Source: Micractinium sp. NFX-FRZ
Lineage: Eukaryota; Chlorophyta; Trebouxiophyceae; Chlorellales; Chlorellaceae
DNA length: 64,000 nt
Direction: 5' to 3'
Assembly (NCBI GenBank): GCA_029339195.1
Contig: JAPTJF010000134.1
Location: forward strand, 62,001-126,000
Under the pieces are notes generated by a model. It was not told the DNA's origin, did not search any database, and saw only the letters and a list, made by a program, of their open reading frames with translations. A program made the position numbers and the translations under genes. Every line of letters starts with the position of its first letter. The stretch's first letter is position 1. This document shows positions 10,765 to 22,800 of the stretch, piece after piece.

Positions 10765-13700
10765 ATGTGCGGCGCGACAGTAGCCTACGCCTCGCTCGCC
10801 GGCAGGAGGACTCGCTCCCAGCTGGACCTCCAGGCAGCCTTCCACGACGGCTTTACTGGCGGAGGTGAGCCTGCTAGTGACCTCTGGGCCGGCAAACCCC
10901 GGCGGGGGCGCTGCAAGCGACCCGCCGACGGCCAGCTAGGAAACCCCGCATCCCTCCGCCTCCCGTGCCAATGCTGCAGTTCTGAAGAGCACGAAGAGCT
11001 ACAGTGACCTCAACGTGGTAGAGCTGGCGGCGGCGGGGCTCTCCAGCCTGCGCATTGAGGAGCGGTGAGGCCTGTCCTTCTTGGCTTGCCGATCGGAGGG
11101 GCAAGGCGCGTTCTTCGGTGCCCTGCAGACCTTGATGGGTCAGAGCACCGCGCGGGTGGCCCCTGGCGTGGCTGGAGCGTGCACAAGAGCGCCGGCCTTC
11201 GAGCTCCCGCTGCGTGCCTTGTGTGTCGCCGGCGAGTGGGTTGCTGTGCCCTCAGGGCTGGTTTTCAAACTTGTTGTCGCTTCCTCCCGCCCCATATGCT
11301 GCAGTGACAGCAGCACGCAGAGCGGCAGCGACGACACCGGCCGCAGCAGCCCCACAGACGACCTGCTGCGCTCGCGTTCGCCCTGCGCGGTGCTGTATGG
11401 CGGCGACGCCTCGCCCGCCGACCGCTCCGGCTTGCCCGCTGCCGTCCCCACAACCCATCTGGAGCACGACAGTGCCAGCACCCAGCTGCCGCTCATGGAT
11501 GACACACCCTTCCTAGAGTCGGCAGCAGCGTTTAGTGTGGTGCCGGTGCAGCTGGCTGCGGCACGCGCCGCAGTACCGCTGCCTTTTGGCGACAGCCAGG
11601 CCGCCGAGCGCGCGTCGTCCACGGGTTTCATGCTGACCCCAGATAGTCCTCACATGGACGGCGCAGCCGCGGCTGTGGTGGCAGCATCAGACGACCCGGT
11701 GTGCGCGGCAGCAGCAGCAGCAGTAGCGGCGAGCGGCTTGCACGCGCACGCGCACGTGGCGTCGGCGGCCTCCTCGCCGCCTTCTGCGTACCGCACGGTG
11801 CCCTCGTCGCCGCAACGGGCCAAGGCGCTGCCGCCGCTGGCGCCCGCACCCACGCAGCCCCAGCAGCATCCGCAGCCGCAGCAGTCGCCGTTTGCGCGGC
11901 TGGCGATGCAGGAGCACCCGAGCGTGATGGGGGCTCCCGACCCGCCGGCCACCCTGCCGAGCAGCGGTCTCAGCTGCCTGCGGCAGCCTAGCATGATGAT
12001 GCAGCAGCTGCCCAGCCTGATGGGCAGCGGCGGCACAGGGGACCTGGCCACGGCAGCATCCTCTTCCGGCAGCAGCCCCACCGCGGGCAGCCACTCGCGC
12101 AGCGGCAGCATGTCTGCTGAGGTGGCGCTGGCCCGCCGCGGCTCGATGGACGGGTGGGGCAACTCCAGCCACCTGTCGGAGGGGCATGCAGCCGAGGAGC
12201 TCTTTTACCGCCTCAACCATGCGCGCCAGACGGTGGACTTTGTGAAGCGCCAGGTCAGCGAGCGGGGGGTGCCAGGTGGCGCGCGTCATGTCGCACGCGC
12301 CGTGCTGTCCTGCGCCGCCTGCAGGGGCGCCTGCCGCAGCAACCACAGCGGCGCTGCTGCATCGGCAATTTATTGTGCTGCACTGCTGGCGGCAGCGCAG
12401 GGACATGTCCTTGTGCCGCACGCTGCTTTGCATGCATCCATGCTTCTGTCCCCCGCTCCCTGCCATGCAAACCTCCCACCCTTTCCGCCTCTCTGCCCTC
12501 CCCTCTGTCTCCCCCTGCAGGCCACCGCCTTCTCCCAGCTCAACAAGGCCGCCATGGGCGTGTGGGAGGCTCTGGAGCTCCTCAACACGCTGCGGGAGTA
12601 CGAGACGGCGCTCCTGGGGGGCGGCGACGCTGAGCTGGCGAGCTCCAGCGCTGACATGGCGCCCACCCCGGACATGCCGCTGCTCGAGCACGCCCTGCAG
12701 TGCGCCGAGGCCTGCCGGGAGGCCTTCCCGGATGAGGACTACATGCACCTGGCGGGGCTGCTGACGCCGCTGGGCAAGCTGCTGGCGCACGCCAAGTGAG
12801 CGGGGGTGGAGCCAAGAGAGGGCGGCTGGGCAGACCCCAGCTGGCCCCTGGCTGGCATGGGTTTGGAGGGAGCCGGGGTATTGAACCAGCCTTAGCACCC
12901 CGTACCCCAGGTCATCCCTTGTTCCTCTCCAAGATCTCTCTTCTGCCCTCTTTCCTTCCTTTCCACCCTTCCACTGTCTGACCCCCTCCTGGCCCGCCCC
13001 GTCCCCGGCCCCCTCCCCCATCCCCCCAGGTTTGGCGCGGAGCCCCAGTGGGCGATCTGCGGCGAGACGTTCCCCGTGGGCTGCCGCTTCCACCCTGCGG
13101 TGCGCCACTCCCAGTACTTTTCGGCCAACCCCGACCGCCGCAAGCGCCTCTACTCCTCCCCCACCGGCGTGTACCGCGAGGGGTGCGGCCTGGGCGGCGT
13201 GCTCATGTCGTGGGGCGCGGGAGAGTACCTGCACCTGGTGCTCCGCCTCAACCGCGTGGCGCTGCCGCCAGAGGCCCTCTTCTGCCTCAGGTGGGTGGGG
13301 GCCTCGTGACATGATGTGATTTTGATGTTTTCGCACTGGGGTGGGGGCGGGCAAGGGCGTGCGGGGTGAATGAGTTCTTATGCACTGGCTGGCGGCAGCG
13401 GCTGTGTGGCGGCGGTTGTGCTGGCTGGGGCGCCAGTTTTGAGGGCGGGAGTATCTGCGGGGGGGCTGGGTTTGGAGGAGCCGGCGCTGCTGCCGTGCTG
13501 CCCGCCTGGCCCGCACACTTGCCATCCAGCCCCATGCTCGCACCGCCTCCGTCGCCCCAGCGCTCTGCCGCCGCGGCTCACCGCCCCTCACCCGCCCCCG
13601 CGCCCCCGCAGGCACATGAAGCTGCGCTGCGTGTTCCGCCCGGGCGCGCCCTACTCCGACCTGCTCTCCGAGTTTGACCGCGTGCAGCTGCCCCGGCTGG

Positions 13701-13885
13701 CCAAGTTCCAGCAGCTGTGCTCCTACCGCCGCTCGCCGCGCGCCGAGCCGCTGCTGGTGCCGGTGCCCAACGGCGCGCCGGGTGCGGAGGGCGAGGGGGT
13801 GCCCATGCAGGTGGCCCCCCGCCTGAAGCAGTACTATGACGGCCTCATGGCAAAGTACATGCCGCAAGGGGTGCTGCTGTGGTGA
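10765..13885 (+). CDS. Myo-inositol-oxygenase-like protein, probable pseudoenzyme
   Basis: Six exons: 10765-10864, 10980-11064, 11305-12253, 12521-12795, 13030-13290 and 13612-13885, giving 647 residues; all phases fit. Residues 1 to about 355 are Ser/Ala/Pro-rich and probably disordered. From about 355 to the end it follows MIOX (usually about 290 residues): LNHARQTVDFVKRQ, MGVWEALELLN, LGKLLAHAKFG, EPQWAICGETFPVGCRF, GVYREGCGLGGVLMSWG, LKQYYDGLMAKYMP. MIOX opens myo-inositol to glucuronate at a di-iron site of four His and two Asp. Here one His (H435) aligns; the HD pair is replaced by T460-P461, the His of SWGHDEY by A533, and the last His and Asp fall in diverged segments (HMKLRC, LCSYRR). 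The substrate loop rich in Asp is also absent. Loss of catalysis with retention of the fold is inferred. Confidence 0.85.
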
Positions 13886-16102
13886 GGCGCGCTCTGCGCG
13901 TGCTGCGCACGCCGGCGGCCGCAGGCGGTCGCGCCAACGTCGGTGCACCCCGTTGCCGCCGCCCGCTGCCGCCGCCGCCAGCCAAGGCCCCCTTTTTTTG
14001 TCCCTCTCGGTTTCCCCTAAATTTATTCGCATTTTTTTGTGAAGGAGCGCGCCCCCCGCTCCATTCCTCTGCCTCCAACCCCCACCAGTCACCGCCCCGG
14101 CGGGCGCTTCCCGCTTGATGCCTGCCCGCCTCCCTCCTGCCTCCACCCCCACCCCTTGATGCCCCCTCCTGAAAGCAACACCCTGAAAAGCAACACTCAA
14201 CCCCACCCTGCGAGCTGGGTGCGATTTTTTGGCAGGCCGCCCCGCCGACGATGCGTCCCGGCCTGCTACTCGCCCCCTGCCTTTCATTTTCGTCCCTTTG
14301 GTTTGTGTGCGTGTGTGTGCCATTGTCGGCCACGCCTGGCCCCCCCTCTACCCGTGTGAGTTTGGTACTCTATTGCAGCGGCCGCCGGCGCCCGAGCCCT
14401 CATTGCCGCCCTGCCAGGCGCCGCTGCACCCCCCGTATGGCCCGTTTTCTTTGCCCGGACCCCCCAATTGCGCCCTGCGTTTGAGAAGATGAAACCTACT
14501 GGAAACCCTCTGCCCGCCAGCCACGCCGCCCCCTGTTCCAGCGCGCGAGGGGGGCCCGGCCCCCCTCCTGCTCCGTCCCCTGTCCCACGCACAACGCTCG
14601 GGCCCCTCTGAGGCCTCCCCTGAGAGCCGCCCTCCCCCCTTCTTTCCCCACCCTCTGACAGCACACCCACCCAAGTTGTGCGCCCCCCCCCCTCCGCCGT
14701 GTGAGAGCCGAACCTGTTGGGCTGCCCGCCCACGCCCCTCATTTTATGCACGTTCCCCGCACCCACCCACCCACCCCTGCGATTTGCGGAGGCGACCTTC
14801 CCCTCCCCCGCCAGCCCCCCTGCCCGGGCTGCTGCTGCTACCCTTTTCGTCCTCCTCCACATCACATTTGATTTTCCCACACATGCGCCCCTCCCTCTCC
14901 TTTTCAGCCCGCCCCCTCCCTCCTGCAGGGGAAGAACTGTTGATGCGATCGTTACTCGTCTCCCTCATCCTCCTCCCCTTGTCGTCCCTCTCCTTGTTCC
15001 TCTCCCGCCTTGCCTCCACCCCATGCCCCCCCGATGGATGGATTGAGAGGGCGCCCGACCTCACCATGAGCCCAAATCCTGAACCTCCACACCCCTCTCT
15101 CATTTATGTTCCCCGCACCCACACTCGTTGAAGCGTACCCCTCACCCCAAGTCTGCGCCTGTGTTGTGTAACTCGACCGAATTGAGCCTGACGTGAGAAG
15201 CAATGAGTGGTTGCAAGTGATACAGAAGGGGCTAAGATGCCAGGGGAAGGGGTAGCTGGCGGCGGTAGTGGAAGAGGCATCGTCTCCAGCCCCATGGTGA
15301 ACTCGTGTTGAATGTCATTGTGTCAAAACCAGCCTTAACTAGGCCAGGAGGTTGTCAAAGATGCGTGTCAACGCCAGGTCAAACAGATGCCCCACACCGC
15401 AGTGGCTGCTACGTCACGACATTTAGCTATACATGGTGGAAAAGGCCGAGTCGGGATGCAGGCTGGCTGTGCAGGCGCACAGCTGGTGGCGGCCACAGCT
15501 AGCGGCGGGCCTTGCCCATGGGCCTTGCCCTGTAAGCAGACCGAACTGCGAAGTGGACATCATGTAAGCAGCGCAGCATGAGCAGCACAGCACAGCATGG
15601 CCGGTGATTAGAATCTGTTCTGCAGATATCTCTGTCTCAGTCTGGGTTCCGGAACAGCACCGCCGAGACGTCAGCATGGGGCTCGCAAATTGGGAGAGAA
15701 TGTCTCGAGGGCATTGCCCGCTGGCGCCCCGCCGCGCCCCACTAACCAAACCCGCAGCAGCCAGACTCCAGGCATCTGGGCTGGATGTTTGCCCAGTCCT
15801 ACACTAGGTAAGAAGTAGTTCAGCCACATACGTCAATTGTGTACAATAGGAAGGAGAAGAACAGGGGGAGGGCCCCTCACATGACAAGGATGAAGCGGCA
15901 GGTTGCTTTAGAGCAGAGGGGATGCACGGCTTGGGGAGGGGCGGGGGTGGAGGCGGCCCGGGCGGGATGCAAAACAAGAGAAGAGGTACTTCAACAAAAG
16001 CATGGCATTTGGCGGGAGAATAACTACAGTGAAAACTTGGCTATATTCATATGGCAAAGGAACAGGTGCCATCGCGGACCCACCCTGCGCCAGCAGTTCC
16101 GC
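13886..16102. other. Convergent intergenic region, C-rich
   Basis: Between the MIOX-like stop codon and the ELMO-gene stop codon on the opposite strand. The first 1.2 kb is strongly C/T-rich on the plus strand and may be a long 3' UTR. The open frames in it have no coding character. Confidence 0.4.
15167..15171 (+). terminator. Candidate TGTAA poly(A) signal
   Basis: First clear TGTAA on the plus strand after the C-rich flank of the MIOX-like gene, about 1.28 kb past its stop codon. The distance makes the assignment tentative. Confidence 0.3.
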
Positions 16103-19100
16103 TCAGCCAGAGCTTGCGCTGCTTTCGAGGCTGGCCCACGCCTGGCCGCGTTCCACCGTGGCCGCCACGTCGCCGCAGGCCCGCTCCTCCGCCAAGCCCA
16201 GCAGCGCCAGCAGCTGGCGGGGCGGCGGCAGGGCGCGCTCCACGGGCCCTGCATGCAGCAGCTCTTCGAGGAAGCAGTCCAGGGAGCCCAGCCAGAACAG
16301 CTCTGCAGACGGGGATTGGGGGTAGCAGGGGAAGCAGTTTAAGAGGCGCATGCTGAGCAGGGGAGGTGCAGGGGGTGAGTGCCGATAATGGGTGCGCCGC
16401 CAAGTAGGGGTGCACAAGTGGCCATGCCTGGCTTAGAAGGGCAGCGAGCGCAGGCACTCTGCCGCCCAGAACGCCCCAGTACCCTCCTCCGCAGCTCCCC
16501 CCATCACACCCCGCCTGCCTGCATGCACGCAAGCGCACCTGCCGCCTCCTTCGCAGACCCCAGCCGCTGCGCCTCCGCCGCCAGCTCGCCGCTGCGCAGC
16601 AGGCACAGCACCCAGGCCGTCGCCTCCACCGCCACCGGCGCCAGCGGGAAGCCCACGCTTGGTGCCACCGTGTCCTGTGTGCCCGCCCTGCCATGTGGGT
16701 GCTGCTGCGTCGCGTGCTCGCCACGGGAGGCTGCCAGCAGCTGCGCTGCAAACTGCGGCGCGCGGCCCGACAGGAGCAGCAGGAAGAGCAGCGCCAGCAC
16801 GCCGGTGTCTGCCAGCTCAGCAGCTGGGTTGGGCGCGCTGAATCCCAGCACCTCCCAGGGCAGCACAGCAGCGGAAGAGGCGGCGGCGGCAGCCGTGTCG
16901 GCGCCTGCAGCAGAATAGGTGCAACAGAGCAGTCACATGGGTTCGTGGGGTGAGCAGCCGCCGCCGGCCTGGGGAGTCACTTTGGGGCAAAATTGGAAGG
17001 TGCTGTCCACGCTGTGTGTGCTGCGTCGGCTTACCGGTGAGGCCGCGGCACACCGCCTGGTACAGCTCCCAGTGAAGGGTGAGGTCGGGGTTGTAGGGTA
17101 TGCGCCCCAGGCAGAGCAGGTGCACCTGCTGCCGCTCCAACGGGCCGCTGCAAGCACGGGGTTAGCCAAAGCGGGGCATGTGTTGCTTGCCACAGCCGCG
17201 ACGTCAGGCTGCTGAGTATCCTGGCTTGCTTTCTCAAGAGCTCACTTTGCAACAGCAAGATGAGGCCCGCAGCTGGCGTGGCACTCACCGGAGGCTGCGA
17301 GAGCCGCCAGGCCGCAGGCGCCGTGCGATGCGGCCCAGCAGTGAGGGAGTTGCCGCCCCAGCCAGCGCCGCCTGCTGCTGCTGCTGCTCCTGCTTCAAGC
17401 TGGCGCGGACAGCCTTCCTGCGGGGGGGGAGGGGTCCGCCAGGGATGGGCCATATCAGGACCGGGCACGGGGAAGTCAGAGGGGCACTATGGCGCACTGA
17501 GGCATGCGCAGTGAGGCATGCATCTGGATGCAACTCAAGCAGGCGGCACAGTCAGAAGAGGTACGTGCCCATCCCACCAGCATCACAGGGTGGCTCCTCA
17601 GGCCCCTCAGGACCGCCACATGGCACGCCTCCCACCACCAGCCAGCCAGCCAGCTGCCCACCCACCTGGCGCGTGACAGCTTCAGCTCCTCAAACCGCCG
17701 GCAGAGCTCAGCGTACTGCCCGGGCGCAGCGTCCCCCACCTGCTGCGCCTGCTGCGTGCGTGCTGGCACTGGTGGCGGAGCGCCGAGCTGGTCAGGGCTG
17801 GCACTTGCGCTGGTGGTGGCCAGCATATCCACTTCGATGTGGGCGCCGCTTACTGTCCATGACTTGGCAGCGTCTGCTGCGCTGCCAGCGAGGCTGGGCT
17901 GTCGCTGGGCTTCTGCCAGCGTCATGAGACCGGCAAGCGCCCCCCGCGCCTGCCACTGAGGCGCCTGCCCGCTGCCACCCTCCTCAGGCTGCAGCTCGAA
18001 GATGGGGTGTGCCAGGCTGCGCCTAACATGCCGCTCCTCGCGCGCACGCCGCCAGCTGCTGCTGCCGCTGCCTGTGCCGCTGCCGCTGGCCTCGCCGCCG
18101 CTGCCTGAGATCCGGCTCAAGGCTGCTTCCAGCACATCGGCAGGGGCCTCCAAGGGGCTGTAAGAGTCACTGCCGGGGGAGGCCAAAGGAGCTGGCTCAG
18201 GCGGCACCGCAGCCGCTCCCGGCACCGCCCCTAAAGGCGTGCGCTCCTGCTGCTGCGACGGCGATGCTGATTGCTGCGGCTGCTCTTCCGCCTCCAGCTC
18301 TTGCTGCTGCTGGCCCGGCTGCTGCGACGTCGGTGGCGATGGCGAAAACCGCGGCTGCGGTAGCGGCGACGGCAGCTGCCGCAGCTCTGCCGCCTGGCGG
18401 CGCTCATCCCCGCTGCCGGCGGCGATGACGACGGATGGGCTGCTGCCGACGCTGGCCACGGGTGCCCCCTCCGACCCTGCCGGCGTCGCCCGCTCTTGCT
18501 GTGACACTGGGCTATCTGCCCACAGAAAGGTGGGCAGCGCGGGTGCCAGCAGGTGCGCCGGGCTGATGTGCAAGCTGCTGGTGGCTGCGGCGGAGGACCC
18601 GAGACAGCTGCTGTCGCCCTCCATGCCTGCACTGTTTTCGAACACCAGATCCAGTGTATCTGCATCTGGTTGCGCTGTCCCACTTGCTGCTGCTGCCGCC
18701 CCTGCTGCCGCTGCTGGCGCTACATCGTCAGTTTCGCTGGCGCCCACGGCCCATTGAGGCAGGTAGCGCAGCAGCGTACTGATGCCGCCCAGCCCCAGCC
18801 CCATGGGCCCTTGATCGACCTGGCCGGCGCCAGCGCCAGCGCCAGGCACGGCGGTGATGCGTGGGCTGCCGGCCTCAGGCTCAGGCTGGGCCTGCAAGCC
18901 AGGTTAGGGGCGAGGCAAGGGTTGGGCTGCTGCCATCTGTCGCAACCTGTCCATGCCCGCACGGGCCCATGCAGCACCCAGCGGGCCTCGCAACGGCGTC
19001 TTGTGCATGCACCCACCTTTTTGGTCGCCAACCAGGTGGTGCAGACGTGCATTTCCTGGGAGGCAGTCCGGCTGGCAATAAAGTGGAATTCATCGTCAGC

Positions 19101-19313
19101 GGCACCGCTAGCGCTGGTGTTGCCTCGAGTGCCGCCTGCTGCTGTTGCTGTCATCATTTTGAGCGGCTGGCGCAGCGGGGAGCCTGGTGCCTCGTCCTGA
19201 TCAGACGGTTCTAGGAGCCAGAGGCTGCTGGTGTAGGCCGTGGTGGCGCCGGGGAGCGCTGCTGCAGCGCCGTCGAGGCGCACCGCCCCGCCGCCCGCCG
19301 TCGCCGCGCGCAT
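16103..19313 (-). CDS. ELMO-domain protein
   Basis: Six exons read leftwards: 19017-19313, 17666-18891, 17289-17417, 17035-17147, 16539-16904 and 16103-16302, giving 776 residues; phases agree. The first two exons are mostly Ala/Pro/Gln/Ser-rich linker, with one folded-looking piece DDEFHFIASRTASQEMHV. The C-terminal 250 or so residues fit an ELMO domain: NPDLTLHWELYQAVCRGLTG, PWEVLGFSAPNPAAELADTG, then LALLFLLLL and a second helical half VGFPLAPVAVEATAWVLCLL. Known of the family: ELMO/ELMOD proteins act as GAPs for ARL/ARF GTPases or with DOCK exchange factors. The conserved plant-type order WxxLGF...DP..D.R.MG is only partly kept. The start at 19313 is the best ATG, but the frame stays open upstream to about 19667. 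It is divergent from the SFI1-type gene. Confidence 0.72.
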
Positions 19314-19809
19314 GGCCCCTTTGCTGCCGGCGCTCGCGACCACGCGGGGTCTTCTGTGTGCGTCCGTCACCAGCCCTTGCGACTGCAAGCGCGAGCAGGC
19401 AGCCCTGCCCGCGAGCAGAGGGCCCTGGGGGGGCGGGGGCTCAACAGCGGGTGGTGGCACGGCGACGCGCGCGCAGATCCAGGTGCGATCGAGGCGATCC
19501 AGCAATGCGGTAAATGCAAAGCCGGGGCGATAGCCCGGACTCCGGCACGAGGCAAAAACAAAACGGGAGTGCCAGGTAGACGAGCACCCACATGCGAAAG
19601 CTCCCTTCATTTGGGTGCTCAGACAACAATATTTGCTGCTACAAGGGCCCTCATGACCTTGGATCACTTGCCGCTCCAGGGCGCCGCCACTTGAAAAACT
19701 GGCGCAGCGGACCTGGCCCGTGCCTGTGCAGCGTCCCGTGCTTACGGTAGCGACTGTTCACCCATTAGAGATCGCCCATTTGGCCTAGCGCAACTGGGCT
19801 CCTCGCGCG
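19314..19809. promoter_or_regulatory. Divergent promoter region of ELMO and SFI1-type genes
   Basis: About 500 bases between the two opposite start codons. No TATA-like element stands out. Part of it may code if the ELMO protein starts further upstream. Confidence 0.45.
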
Positions 19810-22800
19810 ATGCGACGCGACGACTCGCAGCAGCTGGCCGGCCTGGGCTTCAGCTTCTCGCCTGTCAGCCTCCAACCACCAGCTGGTGCCAAACCCAGCG
19901 GTCGCAGCGGCAGGCAGCCCTCCGGCGGTTGCGGCAGCGGCGGTGGAGGGGAGCGGGCGCCTGCTGCCGCCAGCTCTCCACGCGTGGTGTTCAACCTGCG
20001 AGAGCGGCGGCCAGGCCCAGCGTATAGCTCCCCCAACACTCCCTTGGCAGCTGATCTGGAGGCTGCGAGCCCGAGGCATCACGCGCCGCCAGGCACACCG
20101 TCGGGGCGCAGTGCACGTCAGCACCCGCCAGCGGGTGGCAGCAGCCTAGCACAGCTGAAGCTCGCGTCTCTGCGACGCCGAGCAGCAGCTGGTCACTCAG
20201 TGGGCAGAGCAGCGGCAGCGGCATCAATGGCAGCAGCGCCAGCTGCTGCCACAGTAGGCCTGAGCAGCACGGCCAGCGTGTCTACGGCAGTACAGCCAGC
20301 AGAGTTGGAGCCAGCAGATGACGGCCACACAGCCCAGCTGCTGCACGACATGGAGGGCATGCTTGCAGGCTGCGGATGCGATGTGCTGAGTGACCCGCCG
20401 CCCAGCGCGGCGCTGCCACAGCACATGCTGTTAGGCCTGCCGGTGCTGGCATCGCCGCCCTATGATGCGGCGACGGTCGCAGCCTCGCCAGCGGCAGTGG
20501 CAGCAGCAAGCCAGCGCTGGGAGGCAGCCCAGCCCGGCAGCGATGGCACCCTTGCCCACCGCCCAGCACCCACCAGCATGTCCGATGCAGTGCCACTACC
20601 TGCAGAGAGTGCACTGGAAGAAGAGGCAACGGCCGCTGATGCCGGCGCACAGCCCAACAGCATGGCAGGTGCCCTGCCCCTGCCAGAGACTCTGGAGGCG
20701 GCTCTGCTGTGCCTGGGCCTGCTGGCACAGCAGCAGCAGCAGCAGCAGCAGTCGGCAGCCAACTGTCCCACCAGCTGCAGCAGCCTTAACACCGCCAGCT
20801 GCCAGCAAGAGCAGTGGGTGCGGCTGCGAGCGGTGCAGGTGGTGGTGGCATCCAAGCAAGCGGCTGCGGCAGCAGAGCTGGTGCCGCTGGTGCGCCGGCT
20901 GCGCCAAGTGCGCAGCCACCTAGAGTTCCACAAGGTGGGTGGGCTTCTGGGCGTAAGGGGTGCGGTGGGCAGGGAAGTGAGGATGTGGGAATATGGAAGC
21001 AGTTTTGAAGATACATGCGTCCAGCTGTGTGTGCGCTTGTTTGTCCCTGTTTCATCCTGCTGCCGCCCCGTGGGCTTGCCGGCACTGCAGGCCAACCTGC
21101 AGCGGGGGCGCAGCCGCAGCCCACGGCGCAGCACCAGCCCAGGAGCGGGCGCGCCGCCAACAGGGCCATGGCTGTCTGGCAGGTCTAGCGCCCAGGACAG
21201 CAAGCACCGGGTCAGCAGGAGCGGTAGCCCCGGGCTGCACCCCCGCCCCAAGGTAGGCTGCACCTCAAGAGCTGGGCAATGTACATGCTGAATTGGTGCC
21301 TTGCTTGCCAGATGCTTCCTTTTGTGAAGGGAAGGGTGAGAGGAGAAATGCAGCCCAAGCCTGCTGTCCTGCCGCTATCCCATTCTTACCCCTGCCTCTG
21401 TGTGCCCCAACTGCTGCTGTCGCAGCTGGCGGGCCCCACCGCTGAGGCCTCGGAGCTGCAGGTGGAGCTGCTGTGCAACCTGCGGCAGAAGCTCCTGCTG
21501 AAGCTGGGGCTGGCGGGCCTGCGACAGGCTGCAGCGGTGGCACGACTGCGGCAGCGTCTGCTGGCGCAGGTGGCCGCTCTGGGCAGTGCAGACCTCTGTC
21601 GCGCCGTGCTGCGGCAATGGCATGTGGCTGCTGTCCCCAGCCAGCAGCAGGAGGCTGCGGCTGCGAGGCTGTACCAGCAGCTGTGCCAGCGATGGCAGCG
21701 GGCGCAGCTGCTGGCATGGCAGCAATGGGCGGGTCACAACGCGTGGCAGCAGCGGCAGCTTGCGAGGGCGCTGCGGGATCTGCACCGCCGCCTGCTGGCC
21801 GCTGCCATTCAGCACTGGCGCTGCTATTGCCAGCAGCAGCTGGTGTGGCGGCTGCAGGCTGCGCTGGCGTCGCGTTGGCTGGCAGCCTGGAGTCGGCGGC
21901 GTGTGTTTGCAGCTTGGCGGCAGTCTGCCAGGCGCTCGGCCCTGCTCAAGGCATCGCTGCTACTCGGCCGGCCTAGCAGCAGCAGCGCTGCAGTCGGTGC
22001 TGAGCTGGCGGCGCTTCCGTCCCAGCTGGAAACGCTGGCAGCCACAGCAGCCGCGTTTGCGCCCGTAAAGGCGTTCGTTGCAGAGGCAGTACAGCAGCTG
22101 GAGCAGTTGCAGCAGGGCTTGCGCTTCAGCGTGCCTGGCAGCAGGGCCAGCTCTGCGCCACCAGCAGCAGCGGCGGCAACAACGGGGCAGCTGCAGCGTG
22201 CAGCGGACGGAGAGCCGCTGGCGGTGGGTTCTGTGGAATCGCTGCTTGCGTCCTTGGCGCCGCCCAAGCAGAAGCAGCAGCATCAGGCACTTCCTGCACT
22301 TCCTGCAGCTGCCCTTGCGGGAAACGCAAGGCCAATAGCACATGCGCTGCTGGCAGCGCCAGAGCTCAAGGCAGCAGCGGCAGCGGCAGCAGCAGCAGGC
22401 GGCAGCAGCCCTGCAGAAGTCCTTCTGGTTGCTGCCGCGCCTGAGCCTGCCCCTGACCCGGGCAGCCCGACGGCCGGCTACAACCCCTCCAGCTATGCCT
22501 CCCCACAGCGCCAGGGCAGCACCCAGCAGCAGCAGCAGCAGCAGCGGCGGCGGGTGCCGGAAAAAACGCACGCTGACAGCGCAAGGGTGGCGGAGCCGCC
22601 GGCTGCCGTGGAGGCGGAGCTTCTGGAGTGCCAGGCGCAGGTGCAGCAGCTCAGGCAGGAGCTGGAGGATTTGGAACAGGCAAGTGTTTACTTGTCCTGC
22701 TGCTTTTGAGTGCAATCGCCGTGTGCTGCTGCCGTGGGCTGCTTCTGCTGCTATTGCTGAGTTGCTGCAAGTGCTGCAGCCCGTGTCGGTGCCCCAGCTT

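Noticed and set aside
11687..14323. An 878-residue open frame on the minus strand
   Set aside because: It is antisense to the exons and introns of the MIOX-like gene, has Arg/Gly/Ala-rich composition typical of GC-rich shadow frames, and shows no family pattern or splice logic.
13886..15130. Several overlapping Pro/Ser/Leu-rich frames
   Set aside because: They arise from the C/T-rich 3' flank; no start context, splice sites or recognisable residues.
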